A DNA stretch of 64,000 nucleotides from JAAYAO01 sp051133435 (GCF_051133435.1 NZ_JBPGNY010000002.1:496001-560000), one strand, 5' to 3'. Shown: positions 25,682-35,610, numbered from the stretch's first letter. Made by a program: numbers and translations. Notes: a model not told the origin generated them from the sequence alone.

Positions 25682-28126
25682 CTACCAACTACTCGCGCTG
25701 GTGCCGCCGCCTCCGCCGCCACCGCCGCCACCGCCACTGCTGAAGCCGGACGAACCGCCGCCGGAACCACCCGAACTGCTGCTGCTGGTCGAGGGCGGAG
25801 CCGAGGCAGTCCGCATCTCGGAGGCGAACGAGCGCATGTCGTTGTTCAATGACGAGAGCGTGGCACCGGAGATGAACGAAACATCGGGCGCGTCGATCCC
25901 GCTGTCCCGGGCCAGTTCGCGGCAGACTCGCGTCCATCGATCGGTCAGGTCGAACAGCACCGCCCAGGGCAGGTAGCGCCGGAAGATGTCCTGGTCGGCC
26001 TCGAAGGCCAACTGTTCTGCCTCCGCGGTTGCCAGGTAGGTGCGGAATCCCTCCACCTGATCCAGGGCCGCGCGGCCACGGGCCTGCAGGCCCTGTTCGG
26101 CCGGTTTGGCCGACAGGATGAAGCCGACGCCGGCGCCGATCACCAGTCCGATCCACGGCGGAATGTCGTGATCGGTTCCCAGCGTGCTTACGAACCACAG
26201 TCCGGCCGCGAGCAGCACCCCGAGCACCAGCGCCGGTACCAGCCAACGCACCCAGGTGCGTTGCTCCTGGAACCAGGCCCGGTCCTTGAGGTAGTTCAAC
26301 TGGTCGTGCTCCAGCGTGGTGCGCATCTTCCGGGCGCTGGTGATCGGCAGGACCCGGCCGGGTTTGTCGGTGGCCCACCGCACGATCTGCTGTTCGCTCT
26401 GGGTCAGCCCTTCGACTTCCTCGGCCCGCGCCACGCCGATCGGGTCGGAGCGCAAAGTCACCGCACCCTTGACCGCCAGATCCACCAGCACCGCCGCCAT
26501 GTGGCTCGGTTGGAACTTGCGGTCCTGCAGCAAACCGGCAATGTGCAGCGGAATCTCCGGCGGGTTGAAGGCCACCGGAATCTCATCGCGACGCCGCGCC
26601 GGACGCACCGGCCCGCGGGAGTCGACCACCCCGGGCGCTACCTGGGCATACCGGAAATCACGTACGAACTGCACCCGACCGAGGGCCAATCCGAGGGCGG
26701 CCAATGCCAGACCACCGCCGATGTTGGTGACCAGGCCCAGACGGGTGTTGCGCCGATGCTCTGCGTCCAGGCTCTTGGCCAGTGGCGGCACCGACCCGGT
26801 CAAACTCGATGCCGGAAACGCCACCGAAAGGATCTCCGCCGAACTCGTGGGGCCGTGGTAGTCGTCCCAGGCCCCGGTTGCCGTATTGCCGTCGGTCTTC
26901 AGCTCCGACGAGGAAAAGCAGTCCTCCACCCCGACTTCCTTGTACCTGGATCGTAGACACCGCGCCGATTGCACCGGCCCCGGCACCTCGAAGCGCGCCG
27001 AGCGCGGGATGTCGGCCGAGGCCAGGGACGTTGAGGCCAGCATGGGTACCCGGACGGCCGCCAGGTCGCCGTCCACTGCGACCGCACCGGTGGCCTTGTA
27101 TTGGACGATCACGTCGATGGTGGGGTCGGCCCGGTCGATCGGCACGTACACGCTCAACTGCCGTTCCTGCAAGCTGTTGGCGTCGCGTTGGCCGGTGTCC
27201 TCCCACTCGAGAGCATTGCCGTCGCCGTCGGTGATGGAGAGATCCGAGATGTCGATCGTCTGATCCCGGCTCTCGTCCCAGGGCAGCCGGGTCGCGAGTT
27301 GCAACCGCAGGGTCTCGGACTCGTCCTCGGTGGGCAGCAGATAACCCATCGTGTACCGCACCCGGGCCGAACCGTCAGGGCTCACCTCGACGTCAGTTTT
27401 CGCGCTGGCCACCTCGGCCGAAGAGATCCTGCGCTTCTCCAGAGTCGGCTCGGCGTTGTCGATCGAACCCGGCGGAAATTGGACGTAGACCGTGGTCGCC
27501 CGCTCGATGTTCTTGCCGTGGAACTGCGCCACCCCATCGCGAACCTCGTTGCCGCATGCGCCGTGCATCGGCCCGGTGTCGCAGCGGCCACGCGTCACCC
27601 CGTCCGGGCCACTGACCCGGACGTTCAGCTCCTTGATGGTGGGGTAGTTGTCGCTGATCACGTCCCATTGCAGTTCCGGGACGCCGTCGAAGGTGCGCAT
27701 CGCACCCCGCACCCGATAACTGATCACATAGGTCGCATCACGGGTCTTCAATGCGGTGTCCGGGTCGCCGATCTGCAGGTTGATCTCTTCGTTGGAGCCC
27801 CAACCCTGGGACTCCTGGGTGAACATGGCCGGGGCTCCGGACGGGCTGGACACCTCGATCTGGTCGATCTCGTAGACGACGTCCTTGTCGGGTTCGGGCT
27901 CCCAGGATTCCCTGGTGACGATGCCGAATTTGATGCCATGTCGGCCCTTCTCGGCGAACCGCCATTCCAACTCGAAACGCGCCAGCATGCTGCCGTCGGG
28001 CTGTACGTCGAACCGGACGTCGAGACGGCGGATCTCGTCATTGGCGGCGTGGGCGGTTCCGGGAGTCATCAGGACGGTACCGAGAACCAGCCCCACCAGC
28101 GCCAGCAATCGCAAAACCCGGTACAT
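25682..28126 (-). CDS. DUF2207 domain membrane protein with glycine-rich tail
   Basis: 814 residues. Signal peptide (MYRVLRLLALVGLVLGTVLM, ending near AHA), a large extracellular beta-rich DUF2207 region (about 30-450), a helix near 470, a cytosolic stretch, two more helices near 640-690, and a C-terminal Ser/Gly run ending SASSW. The layout is normal for DUF2207 proteins, of unknown function. A shorter relative lies at 35611. The start has no strong ribosome-binding site. Confidence 0.85.
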   Translation of the reverse strand: MYRVLRLLALVGLVLGTVLMTPGTAHAANDEIRRLDVRFDVQPDGSMLARFELEWRFAEKGRHGIKFGIVTRESWEPEPDKDVVYEIDQIEVSSPSGAPAMFTQESQGWGSNEEINLQIGDPDTALKTRDATYVISYRVRGAMRTFDGVPELQWDVISDNYPTIKELNVRVSGPDGVTRGRCDTGPMHGACGNEVRDGVAQFHGKNIERATTVYVQFPPGSIDNAEPTLEKRRISSAEVASAKTDVEVSPDGSARVRYTMGYLLPTEDESETLRLQLATRLPWDESRDQTIDISDLSITDGDGNALEWEDTGQRDANSLQERQLSVYVPIDRADPTIDVIVQYKATGAVAVDGDLAAVRVPMLASTSLASADIPRSARFEVPGPVQSARCLRSRYKEVGVEDCFSSSELKTDGNTATGAWDDYHGPTSSAEILSVAFPASSLTGSVPPLAKSLDAEHRRNTRLGLVTNIGGGLALAALGLALGRVQFVRDFRYAQVAPGVVDSRGPVRPARRRDEIPVAFNPPEIPLHIAGLLQDRKFQPSHMAAVLVDLAVKGAVTLRSDPIGVARAEEVEGLTQSEQQIVRWATDKPGRVLPITSARKMRTTLEHDQLNYLKDRAWFQEQRTWVRWLVPALVLGVLLAAGLWFVSTLGTDHDIPPWIGLVIGAGVGFILSAKPAEQGLQARGRAALDQVEGFRTYLATAEAEQLAFEADQDIFRRYLPWAVLFDLTDRWTRVCRELARDSGIDAPDVSFISGATLSSLNNDMRSFASEMRTASAPPSTSSSSSGGSGGGSSGFSSGGGGGGGGGGGTSASSW

Positions 28127-28212
28127 GATTGGACGGTAACAGCCGTGAGGCCGACAGCCCCGGGAGTATGCGAGTTTTCGAGACTCTTGTGCGATTTCGT
28201 ACGCTGGTTGTC

Positions 28213-28632
28213 ATGTGGTCCATGCGCGAGGTCGTCGACTATGCGCTGCAACGCCGCCACACCCTGGAGGCACTGCGGCGCAGCATTCGCACGCTCTCGC
28301 ACGCGGATGTCTGCGATGCCGATCCGATGTTGGTGCGGGCTGCCCTGCATCACGGTGAAGCCACCGACACGCAGTGCCCGGTGTGCGCCTCCTCGCACAT
28401 GGTGCTGCTGCGCTATGTCTTCGGTGATCAACTCGGCCAGTACTCGGGCCGAATCAAGTCATCGGCCGAACTCGATTCAATGCAGAGCGAATTCGGTGAG
28501 TTCAAGGTTTGTGTGGTCGAGGTCTGCCCCGATTGCGGCTGGAATCACATGATCCACAGTTATCTGCTCGGGGACGGGGTCAAGCGTCGTCCCCCGCGTC
28601 GTCAACGAACGGTTGAGGATATTTATGGCTGA
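28213..28632 (+). CDS. DUF5318 family protein
   Basis: 139 residues, small zinc-ribbon-like protein: CPVCASSHM near 55-64 and CPDCGWNHM near 108-116 give two CXXC pairs. The start MWSMREVVDYALQRR fits the actinobacterial DUF5318 family, usually found just upstream of a class A penicillin-binding protein gene, as here. ATG 28213 is preferred; ATG 28222 is possible. It overlaps the next gene by 8 bases. Function unknown, plausibly linked to cell-wall synthesis. Confidence 0.85.
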   Translation: MWSMREVVDYALQRRHTLEALRRSIRTLSHADVCDADPMLVRAALHHGEATDTQCPVCASSHMVLLRYVFGDQLGQYSGRIKSSAELDSMQSEFGEFKVCVVEVCPDCGWNHMIHSYLLGDGVKRRPPRRQRTVEDIYG

Positions 28633-30973
28633 GGCTCGCCGCGGCAAGAACGGTTCACGTGGTTCACGAGCCACCTCGGGTGGCACATCCGGAAAGCGCC
28701 GCAGAAAGCCACGTTCCCGGATCGCCCGCGTGATGCGGCGAATCGGTCTCACCGCACTGATCGCCTTCCTGGCCGTCACGGTGCTCGGCACCGCCGCGGT
28801 GGTGATCGGCTACAACACCACCGACATCCCCGACCCGAACGCCGACTTCCAGACCAACACCACCTTCGTCCAGTACCGCGACGGCTCACCGATGGGCTCC
28901 TTCGCGGTGCAGAACCGGCAATCCATCCCCTACGACCAGATGCCGCAGACCATGAAGGACGCGGTGGTCGCGGCGGAGAACCGTTCGTTCTGGACCGACC
29001 CCGGCATCTCGGTGCTCGGCATGATCCGGGCGGCCTGGGCGATCGCCACCGGCGGGGAAATGCAGGGCGGGTCGACGATCACCCAGCAGTACATCAAGAT
29101 CATGTACCTCGACTCCGAGCGGACGATGACCCGCAAGATCCGCGAGCTTTTCCTCGCGGTGAAGATGAACCGTGAGGTACCCAAGCAGGACATCCTCGAG
29201 GGCTATCTCAACACGATCTACTTCGGCCGCGGTGCCTACGGCATCCAGGCCGCCAGCAAGTCCTTCTTCAACGTCGACGCCAAGGACCTCACCGTCCCGC
29301 AGGCCGCAGTGCTGGCCAGCGTGCTGAACAACCCCGGCATGTACGACCCCAGCGGCGGCGAGGAGGCCCGGGCCCGGCTGCTCGAGCGGTACCGCTATGT
29401 GCTGGACGGGATGGTCGAGATGGGCAGCATCACCCAGGCCCAGCGCAACGAATACGCCAAGCAGTTGCCGGAGTTCCCCGAGATCCCGATCAACGAGCGC
29501 TACGGCGGCCCGAACGGTTTCCTGCTGAACATGGTGCAGTCGGAGTTGGCCGCGAAGGGTTTCGACGAGAGTCAGGTACAGGGTGGTGGCCTGACCATCG
29601 TCACCACCATCGACAAGCCCAGCCAGGACGCCGCGGTCAAGACCGCACAGAAGTACGAGAAGGAGGCCGCCGAGGCCGCTGACAAGCCGGTCAGTGGTAT
29701 CCATGCCTCGATCGCCTCGGTCGATGTTGCGACCGGCGAGATCCGGGCCCTCTACGGTGGCGCCGACTACATCAAGAACTCCCGGAACTGGGCGACCACG
29801 CCGCGGATGGCGGCGTCCACCTTCAAGACCTTCAACCTGGCCGCCGGCCTGGAGGACGGGTTCACCCTGCGCAGCATGCTGCGCGGCAACACCTTCACCC
29901 CGCCCGGCGACGGGGTGCCGGTGCGCAACGAGTTCGGCCACCAGTACGGCCAGGTGTCGCTGCTGAAGGCGACCGCCGACTCGATCAACACCGCCTTCGT
30001 CGACCTCACCGTCCAGATGACCAACGGGCCCGAGCAGGTGATCAAGGCGGCCAATGATGCCGGCGTGCCCACCGGGCCGGGCTGGGACAAGAACAACCGG
30101 ATCGGTCTGGGTACCGCCGAGGCCAGCCCCCTGGCGATGGCGTCGGCCTACGCCACCTACGCCGACAACGGACGCCACCACACCCCGCACATCGTCCGCG
30201 AGGTGCGCGACGCCAACGGCAAGGTGCTCTACACCGCCGACACCGAGGGGGAACAGAAGGTCGACGAGGACATCTCCCGCGATGTCACCCACGCCCTGAC
30301 CTCGGTGGTCCAGAGCGGTACCGGTGCCCGGGTGGCGGCTCTGGGGCGTCCGATCGCCGGTAAGACCGGTACCGCCGGTGTCGAGGACGAGATTCGCACC
30401 GCCTGGTTCGTCGCCTACACCAAGCAGGTCTCCACCTCGGTGCTGTTCATCGCCGGTGACGACGGCAACGGTGACCTGCACCAGTACCGACGCCCCGGCG
30501 ACGGAACCTTCTTCGGCGGCACCTACCCGGCGATGGCCTGGTTGGACTTCATGGAAACCGCCACCAAGGGCATGCCGATCGAGGAATTCGACGGGCCGGC
30601 CTGGGTGAACCGCGAGCGTCCCAAGGGCCGGCAGCAGGAGACCACCCGTCCGCGTACCCGGGAGCCGGAACCGACCACGAGGTCTGCCGAGCCGACCGAA
30701 ACCACCGAGCCGACCGAGTCGCCGACCAACGCACCGAGCGAGTCGCCGACCGAGCAACCGACCTCGCAACAGCCGACCGAGAAACCCACCCAGCAACCCA
30801 CCGAAAAGCCGACCGAGCAGCCGACGCAACAGCCGACTCAGCAGCCGACGACGCAACAACCGACCCAGAAACCCACCCAGCAACCGACGCAGAAACCCAC
30901 CCAACAGCCGAGCCAGCCACCGAAGGCCACCCAACAGGGTCAGCGGCAAGGGGCTTCCGAGCCTGCCGGCTGA
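28625..30973 (+). CDS. Class A penicillin-binding protein (transglycosylase/transpeptidase)
   Basis: 782 residues; polymerises and cross-links peptidoglycan. Basic N-terminal cytosolic tail, one membrane anchor near 43-65, a GT51 domain with catalytic Glu118 (AAENRSFWTDPG) and QGGSTITQQY, then a transpeptidase domain with Ser398 in STFK, SIN at 453-455 and KTG at 580-582. The C-terminal about 120 residues are a Thr/Pro/Gln/Glu-rich repeat of PT(E/Q)(Q/K) units, likely wall-spanning. The start overlaps DUF5318 and has GAGGAT upstream. All catalytic motifs are intact. Confidence 0.95.
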   Translation: MAEARRGKNGSRGSRATSGGTSGKRRRKPRSRIARVMRRIGLTALIAFLAVTVLGTAAVVIGYNTTDIPDPNADFQTNTTFVQYRDGSPMGSFAVQNRQSIPYDQMPQTMKDAVVAAENRSFWTDPGISVLGMIRAAWAIATGGEMQGGSTITQQYIKIMYLDSERTMTRKIRELFLAVKMNREVPKQDILEGYLNTIYFGRGAYGIQAASKSFFNVDAKDLTVPQAAVLASVLNNPGMYDPSGGEEARARLLERYRYVLDGMVEMGSITQAQRNEYAKQLPEFPEIPINERYGGPNGFLLNMVQSELAAKGFDESQVQGGGLTIVTTIDKPSQDAAVKTAQKYEKEAAEAADKPVSGIHASIASVDVATGEIRALYGGADYIKNSRNWATTPRMAASTFKTFNLAAGLEDGFTLRSMLRGNTFTPPGDGVPVRNEFGHQYGQVSLLKATADSINTAFVDLTVQMTNGPEQVIKAANDAGVPTGPGWDKNNRIGLGTAEASPLAMASAYATYADNGRHHTPHIVREVRDANGKVLYTADTEGEQKVDEDISRDVTHALTSVVQSGTGARVAALGRPIAGKTGTAGVEDEIRTAWFVAYTKQVSTSVLFIAGDDGNGDLHQYRRPGDGTFFGGTYPAMAWLDFMETATKGMPIEEFDGPAWVNRERPKGRQQETTRPRTREPEPTTRSAEPTETTEPTESPTNAPSESPTEQPTSQQPTEKPTQQPTEKPTEQPTQQPTQQPTTQQPTQKPTQQPTQKPTQQPSQPPKATQQGQRQGASEPAG

Positions 30974-31008
30974 CCCCCGGCCCGCCCGGGTGATTCGGGC
31001 GCGATGAG

Positions 31009-31037
31009 TTGGTTGGTTCGACCGCTGCGGTCATACT
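31009..31037 (+). promoter_or_regulatory. Promoter giving a leaderless mRNA
   Basis: TTGGTT (31009-31014), 17-base spacer, CATACT (31032-31037). Transcription would begin about 7 bases later, at the GTG at 31045, which has no ribosome-binding site. This supports a leaderless start. Confidence 0.5.
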
Positions 31038-31044
31038 TGCCCCC

Positions 31045-32409
31045 GTGACGACGACTCTTCCCTCCCGGGCGCGCAAGCACCAGGCCGCCACCCGGCGCGC
31101 CGTCCGGCAGTGGTTGACCTGGCCGAGTCTCGTCGTGGCGGCCGCGGTGGGCACCTGGATCGTGCTGATCCTGCGTCAGTTGCCCTGCCGGACGCCGCTG
31201 GCCGGGCCCGGACCGGATGTCTTCGCGCTGATGTGTTATTCCGACGTCCAGCCGCTGTACTCGGGCCGGGGTCTGATGGCGGGCAACACCCCCTACTTCG
31301 ACTCCGGTGACTACACGGTGTTGGAGTATCCGGTACTCACCGGCCTGTTGTTGGAGATCGAACGGCTGATCACCTCGATCATCGCCCCCCAGGGGCCCGG
31401 CCTGAACGGCACCGAGCAGGCGCTGTCGACCAGGGCGTTCTTCGACGTCAACGCGGTGGTCATGTTCGGGTTCTTCCTGCTGTTGGTGCTCGCCCATCTG
31501 CGGATCAGCCGGCAACGTCCCGCCGATGTGCTGATGGTGGCGGCGGCACCGGTGGTGATGCTCACCGGTCTGATCAACTGGGACATGCCCGCGGTGGCCC
31601 TCACCTCGCTGGCGATCTGGGCCTGGGCGCGACAGCGTCCGGTATTGGCCGGAGTGCTGATCGGACTGGCCACCGCCGCCAAGCTGTACCCGGTGCTGCT
31701 GCTCGGACCACTCCTGTTGTTGTGTCTGCGCGCGAACCGGATGGGTGCCTATGCCAAAACCCTCGGTGCCGCGGTGCTCAGTTGGGTGTTGGTCAACGCC
31801 CCGGTGTTCCTCTTCGCCCGCGACGCCTGGATGGCCTTCTGGTCCTTCCACTCCGACCGCGGCGCCGACCTCGGGTCGATCTGGTACGCCCTCTCCCTGG
31901 CCGGGGTGGACGTGCCCCACATCAGCCGCTGGTCGCTGGTGCTGCTGCTGATCGGATGCGGCCTGATCGGATTGTTGATCATGCTCGCGCCGAGGCGTCC
32001 CCGGTTGGGTCAGGTGGCCTTCCTGGTGGTGATCGTCTTCGTGGTGACCGGCCAGGTGTATTCCCCGCAGTACGTGTTGTGGCTGCTGCCGCTGCTGGTG
32101 CTGGCCCGGCCGCGCTGGGGCGAATGGGTGGTGTTCACCGTCGCCGAGATGATCTACTTCGGCGCCATCTGGCTGCACCTGGCCGGGCAACTCCAACCCG
32201 GTGACGGCACCCCATCGCTGTACATCCTGGCCATCGCGATCCGGGTGATCGTGCAACTGGCCCTGTCGGCGATCGTGGTGCGCGACATTCTCGACCCCCG
32301 ACTGGACGTGCTGCGCGGCCCCGGTGAGGACGACCAGGTCGGTGGGGTACTCGATCACGCCCCCGATGCCGGCTGGTTCACCCGGCTGCCCACGAGCCGC
32401 AGCGCATGA
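31045..32409 (+). CDS. GT87-like (DUF2029) polytopic glycosyltransferase
   Basis: 454-residue membrane protein, about ten helices, of the GT-C mannosyltransferase type. Supporting motifs are YSDVQPLYSGRGLMAGNTPY in the first extracellular loop, with the acidic residues expected of polyprenyl-phosphate-sugar enzymes, and ATAAKLYPVLLLGPLLL in the middle. It probably transfers mannose or another sugar from a lipid carrier in envelope glycan synthesis. GTG 31045 is chosen because of the promoter; an in-frame start at 31009 would lie in the promoter. Overlaps the next gene by four bases. Confidence 0.78.
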   Translation: MTTTLPSRARKHQAATRRAVRQWLTWPSLVVAAAVGTWIVLILRQLPCRTPLAGPGPDVFALMCYSDVQPLYSGRGLMAGNTPYFDSGDYTVLEYPVLTGLLLEIERLITSIIAPQGPGLNGTEQALSTRAFFDVNAVVMFGFFLLLVLAHLRISRQRPADVLMVAAAPVVMLTGLINWDMPAVALTSLAIWAWARQRPVLAGVLIGLATAAKLYPVLLLGPLLLLCLRANRMGAYAKTLGAAVLSWVLVNAPVFLFARDAWMAFWSFHSDRGADLGSIWYALSLAGVDVPHISRWSLVLLLIGCGLIGLLIMLAPRRPRLGQVAFLVVIVFVVTGQVYSPQYVLWLLPLLVLARPRWGEWVVFTVAEMIYFGAIWLHLAGQLQPGDGTPSLYILAIAIRVIVQLALSAIVVRDILDPRLDVLRGPGEDDQVGGVLDHAPDAGWFTRLPTSRSA

Positions 32410-33563
32410 AACAACCCACCGGACGCTGGTCGGCCGCCTCGGGCCTGTACCGGCCGATCGACAGCGACTGGCGCACCATGCTGCAGGCCTGGCTGGGCAG
32501 CCGCGGTCTGTTGCTGTTGGTGGGTCTGGTGCTGGCTCTCACCACCGAGCGCACCTTCGTCGATCTGGTCGGCAACTGGGATGCCCAGCATTTCTTCGCG
32601 ATCGCCGATCGCGGCTATCCGCCGGGCACCGAGGATGTCGCCTTCTTCCCGGGATTCCCGATGGTGCTGGCAGGGGGCAACCTGCTGGGCCTGCCGCCGG
32701 CATTCACCGGGGTGGTGGTGTCCACGGTCTGCTCGCTGATCGCGGCGATGGCCCTGGTGCGCCTCGGTGGGCCGTGGGCCAGTGTCGGTTGGCTGTTCGC
32801 CCCGGTCGCGGTCTTCACCGTGGTGCCCTACACCGAGGCCCTGTTCTGCGCACTGGCCTTCTGGGCCTGGGTGTGGGCCCGGCGGGACAACTGGTGGGCG
32901 GCCGGGGTGTTGGCCGGGGCTGCCTGCACCGTCCGGGTGTCGGGGCTGTTCCTGCTCGGTGCCCTGGCGGTGATGGTGCTCACCCGGCACGGCCGTGGGC
33001 GTGGGCTCGGCGGTCGGTTGCGGGCCTGGTCGCGGCGCGGGGTCTGGTTATTGATTCCGCTCGCGGCGCTGTTCGGCTACGCCCTCTTCCTGTACCTGCA
33101 GACCGGGTCCTGGACCGCTTGGTACACCGCCCAGGCCGACGGCTGGCATCGCACCATGACCTGGCCCTGGGAGTCGGCGCTGCGCACCCTGGAGTCGGTC
33201 GTGCCCGGTGGTTATGCCGACCAGATGGGTTGGGGTGCGGTGATGCGGGCCGAGGTGGTGTCGATGGCGGTCGGCCTGATCACCGTCGGCTGGTGTCTGG
33301 GTCGGCGGCTGTGGGCCGAGGCCGCCTGGGTGGCGGTGCAAGTGCTCGCCTTCTCGACCTCGGTGTGGTGGATCTCGGTGAACCGGGCCGTCCTGTTGTG
33401 GTTTCCCACCTGGATGATGCTCGCCGCCCTGATCACCTGGCGCCCGAGCAACCGGGTGGCCCGGGGTGCTCATGACGTGGTGGTCGCAGTGCTGCTGTGC
33501 CTGGGGGTGGCCGCCATGTTGTGGTGGGCCCGGCTGTTCTTCACCGGCGTCTGGTCAAGTTGA
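32406..33563 (+). CDS. PIG-V-like mannosyltransferase family membrane protein
   Basis: 385 residues, about nine helices, resembling the PIG-V/GPI-mannosyltransferase-2 group of GT-C enzymes. Conserved-type elements are NWDAQHFFAIADRGYP (about 58-73, with the catalytic-type Asp), FFPGFPMVL and PYTEALFCALAFWAW. Translationally coupled (ATGA) to the GT87-like gene, suggesting two steps in the same glycan or lipoglycan pathway. Donor and acceptor are unknown. Confidence 0.78.
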   Translation: MKQPTGRWSAASGLYRPIDSDWRTMLQAWLGSRGLLLLVGLVLALTTERTFVDLVGNWDAQHFFAIADRGYPPGTEDVAFFPGFPMVLAGGNLLGLPPAFTGVVVSTVCSLIAAMALVRLGGPWASVGWLFAPVAVFTVVPYTEALFCALAFWAWVWARRDNWWAAGVLAGAACTVRVSGLFLLGALAVMVLTRHGRGRGLGGRLRAWSRRGVWLLIPLAALFGYALFLYLQTGSWTAWYTAQADGWHRTMTWPWESALRTLESVVPGGYADQMGWGAVMRAEVVSMAVGLITVGWCLGRRLWAEAAWVAVQVLAFSTSVWWISVNRAVLLWFPTWMMLAALITWRPSNRVARGAHDVVVAVLLCLGVAAMLWWARLFFTGVWSS

Positions 33564-33596
33564 CCTCGGCGCGAGGGGAGCGGCGCTCGTCCGCGC

Positions 33597-34262
33597 TCAG
33601 GACTCGATCGCGGCCCTATCGCTGTGCCCGAGCTTCTTCTCGTGACGGCGCAGTTGCCACCGGTCGAATCCCTGCGGATGGCGCACCGTGAGCCGACCGG
33701 CGCAGCGGCCGCGCACGATCAGCCGGGGATTGTCACCGGTCGGACGGGTACTGACCCGGGACTTCGCCTCGGAGCTCGCGCCGCTGACCTGCAGGCGCTC
33801 GGTGTCCACACCCCAACCCTCGGGTACCACCAGAATCATCGTCCCGCCCCCGCTGATCAACACCAGGTCGATCAGCTTCGTCGCCGGACGGGCCTGCATG
33901 AAGTTCAGCCGTACCGTCGACCAGCCGGTGACCACCTCCAGGAACGGCGGCACTTCCCATTCGCCGATCTTGGTCAGCGACTCCTTGGTGTCCAGCACCA
34001 GCGGGGTGTCCCAGCGGTAGCCGGGTCCGTCGCCGGCCACCCGTTCGTCGGTGATCACCTCGTGCAATTTGTCGGCCTCGACCAGGTCCTTCAGCACATC
34101 GATCAGGTCCGCTCGGGTGACCGCCCCGAAGGCCCGGTCCAATCGCGGCGTCAGCTCGTCGAAGCCGATGCGCCCGTCGCCGGCCGCGTCGCGCAACTGT
34201 GCCGCCGCGTTCTCCCGTTGCAGATTGCTGACCCGAAGGCCGTCGTCATGGGTCGAATCCAT
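33597..34262 (-). CDS. DUF1707 domain protein
   Basis: 221 residues, no membrane segment. The N-terminal DUF1707 (SHOCT-like) domain, LRVSNLQRENAAAQLRDAAG ... ELTPRLDRAFGAVTRADL (about 9-58), is typical of actinobacteria. The C-terminal part is beta-rich (LIDLVLISGGGTMILVVP), resembling a cell wall-active antibiotic-response fold. Function unknown. It lies 24 bases downstream of the M48 protease gene and may share its transcript. Confidence 0.8.
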   Translation of the reverse strand: MDSTHDDGLRVSNLQRENAAAQLRDAAGDGRIGFDELTPRLDRAFGAVTRADLIDVLKDLVEADKLHEVITDERVAGDGPGYRWDTPLVLDTKESLTKIGEWEVPPFLEVVTGWSTVRLNFMQARPATKLIDLVLISGGGTMILVVPEGWGVDTERLQVSGASSEAKSRVSTRPTGDNPRLIVRGRCAGRLTVRHPQGFDRWQLRRHEKKLGHSDRAAIES

Positions 34263-34286
34263 ATCCGCATGCTAGCGACGAGGGAG

Positions 34287-35288
34287 TCAGTCCTTCTTGC
34301 GGCCGATCACCCAGTCGCGCAGGTTGCCGACCGTGTCGCCGACATCGCGCAGCAATTTGGTGACGGCGTCCTCCGACTTGGCGAAGGCTTCGGAGTAGCT
34401 CTCGGCGGCCGCCTGGGCCTCTTCGCTGATGGTGGCGTTGTCATCGTCGTCACGCTTGGGGTACTCGCCGCCGATGATCTTGATGTACTCCCCGGAGGTG
34501 GCCCACTTCTGCAACTCACCGGCGCGGATCACCGCGAAGGGATGCGAGGCGGTCTCCAGCATCACCCACTTGAGTACCGAGTCGCGCAGGTCTTCGGTGG
34601 CCGCGTATTCGCGGGCCTGCTCCAGGAAGGTGGCGGTGTCGAGCTGTTCCAGGTGCCCGCCGCTGGCCAGTTTCAGCATGCTGCGGATCGCGGCCCCCTT
34701 GTCCTGGGTGGCCAACAGCCCGGCCCGGTCGGCGGAGAGTTCGGACTTGCGCTGCCACTCCATCAAACCCGCGGTGATCACCCGGAAGGCGATGCCCGAG
34801 AAGGGAATCGAGCCGAACGATCTGGTCATGCCCATGATCAGCAACAACAGGGTGCGGTACAGGGCATGCCCGCTGACCGCGTGCCCGAGTTCGTGGCCCA
34901 GCACGAAACGCAGTTCGTCGTCGTCCATCAGATCGACCAGGGCCGAGTTCAACACGATGATCGGCTTGTCCATGCCGATGCACATGGCATTGAGGGTGGG
35001 GTCGGCCACCACGTACAGCTCGGGCAGATCGGCGATGTCCAACACCACCCCGGCCTCGGCATAGAGCTGGTAGATGCGCGGGTACTGCCGGTCACCGACC
35101 CGCACCGCCGAGCCGAGGTAGTTCATCCGCACCATCCGCTCCGGGATCACCCCGGACAGCTTGCGCACCACCACATCGAAGCCCTTGAGCTTGCGCAGGG
35201 CCGTCAATGCTCCCCGATCGGCGGGGTGTTCCCAGGCTCGGGAGCTGATCCGGGGAAGACGAACGCGGGCACGGCTGATGTCGGTCAT
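34287..35288 (-). CDS. M48 family zinc metallopeptidase
   Basis: 333 residues. Zinc site HEXXH seen in VLGHELGHAVSGH, with the third ligand Glu in ELSADRAG; a hydrophobic segment after the motif (TLLLLIMGMTRSFG) suggests membrane association as in HtpX-like proteases. The C-terminal 70 residues are acidic and hydrophilic. The start at 35288 (MTDISRAR) is chosen; in-frame ATGs at 35297 and 35357 are possible but add residues with no family resemblance. Confidence 0.85.
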   Translation of the reverse strand: MTDISRARVRLPRISSRAWEHPADRGALTALRKLKGFDVVVRKLSGVIPERMVRMNYLGSAVRVGDRQYPRIYQLYAEAGVVLDIADLPELYVVADPTLNAMCIGMDKPIIVLNSALVDLMDDDELRFVLGHELGHAVSGHALYRTLLLLIMGMTRSFGSIPFSGIAFRVITAGLMEWQRKSELSADRAGLLATQDKGAAIRSMLKLASGGHLEQLDTATFLEQAREYAATEDLRDSVLKWVMLETASHPFAVIRAGELQKWATSGEYIKIIGGEYPKRDDDDNATISEEAQAAAESYSEAFAKSEDAVTKLLRDVGDTVGNLRDWVIGRKKD

Positions 35289-35610
35289 GGATCCCATTGT
35301 GACGCGCCGGTGGGGCACTGCGCCGTTGCGCCCGGGAACCCGCGCCACCCACGGCACCGCGCGGGGCTGGTGGGGTCAGTGCCACCCAAGTGGCTACCGG
35401 CTTGACGTGGTCGCTGCTGCAACCTGCCCGATTTCGGCCCTCCGAACCCGCATGCGGTTTTCCGTGCCGAGATTGTGCACTTTGCAGCAGGGGAGTGCCG
35501 GCAGCGGGCGACTGGGATGGTTTCGGGAGCCGGTACGGGGTGCTCGCCGTCGCAACGGGTGGCTTCGAACCAGCCGGTAATGTCGTGGATATGACTTGTG
35601 GGGTGAGTGC
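35289..35610. other. Intergenic region between divergent genes
   Basis: About 320 bases between the M48 protease and a DUF2207-like gene. The only structure I can support is repeat copy B at 35414-35490; the rest shows no credible ORF or RNA. Promoters for both genes must lie here but no convincing -35/-10 pair stands out. Confidence 0.5.
35414..35490. repeat. 77-bp dispersed structured repeat, copy B
   Basis: Starts CTGCTGCAA and ends TTGCAGCAG (9-bp perfect outer stem). Contains the hairpin TTCGG-CCCT-CCGAA at the same offset as copy A, followed by the palindrome CCGCATGCGG. Same 77-base length as the copies at 9319 and 45952. Confidence 0.85.

Noticed and set aside
30660..30940. Tandem DNA repeat or CRISPR-like array
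   Set aside because: It is the low-complexity Pro/Thr/Gln/Glu tail of the penicillin-binding protein, in frame and without spacers.
28886..30949. 687-codon minus-strand frame opposite the penicillin-binding protein
   Set aside because: Leu/Gly/Arg/Val-rich antisense frame without motifs; the plus-strand protein has all catalytic residues.
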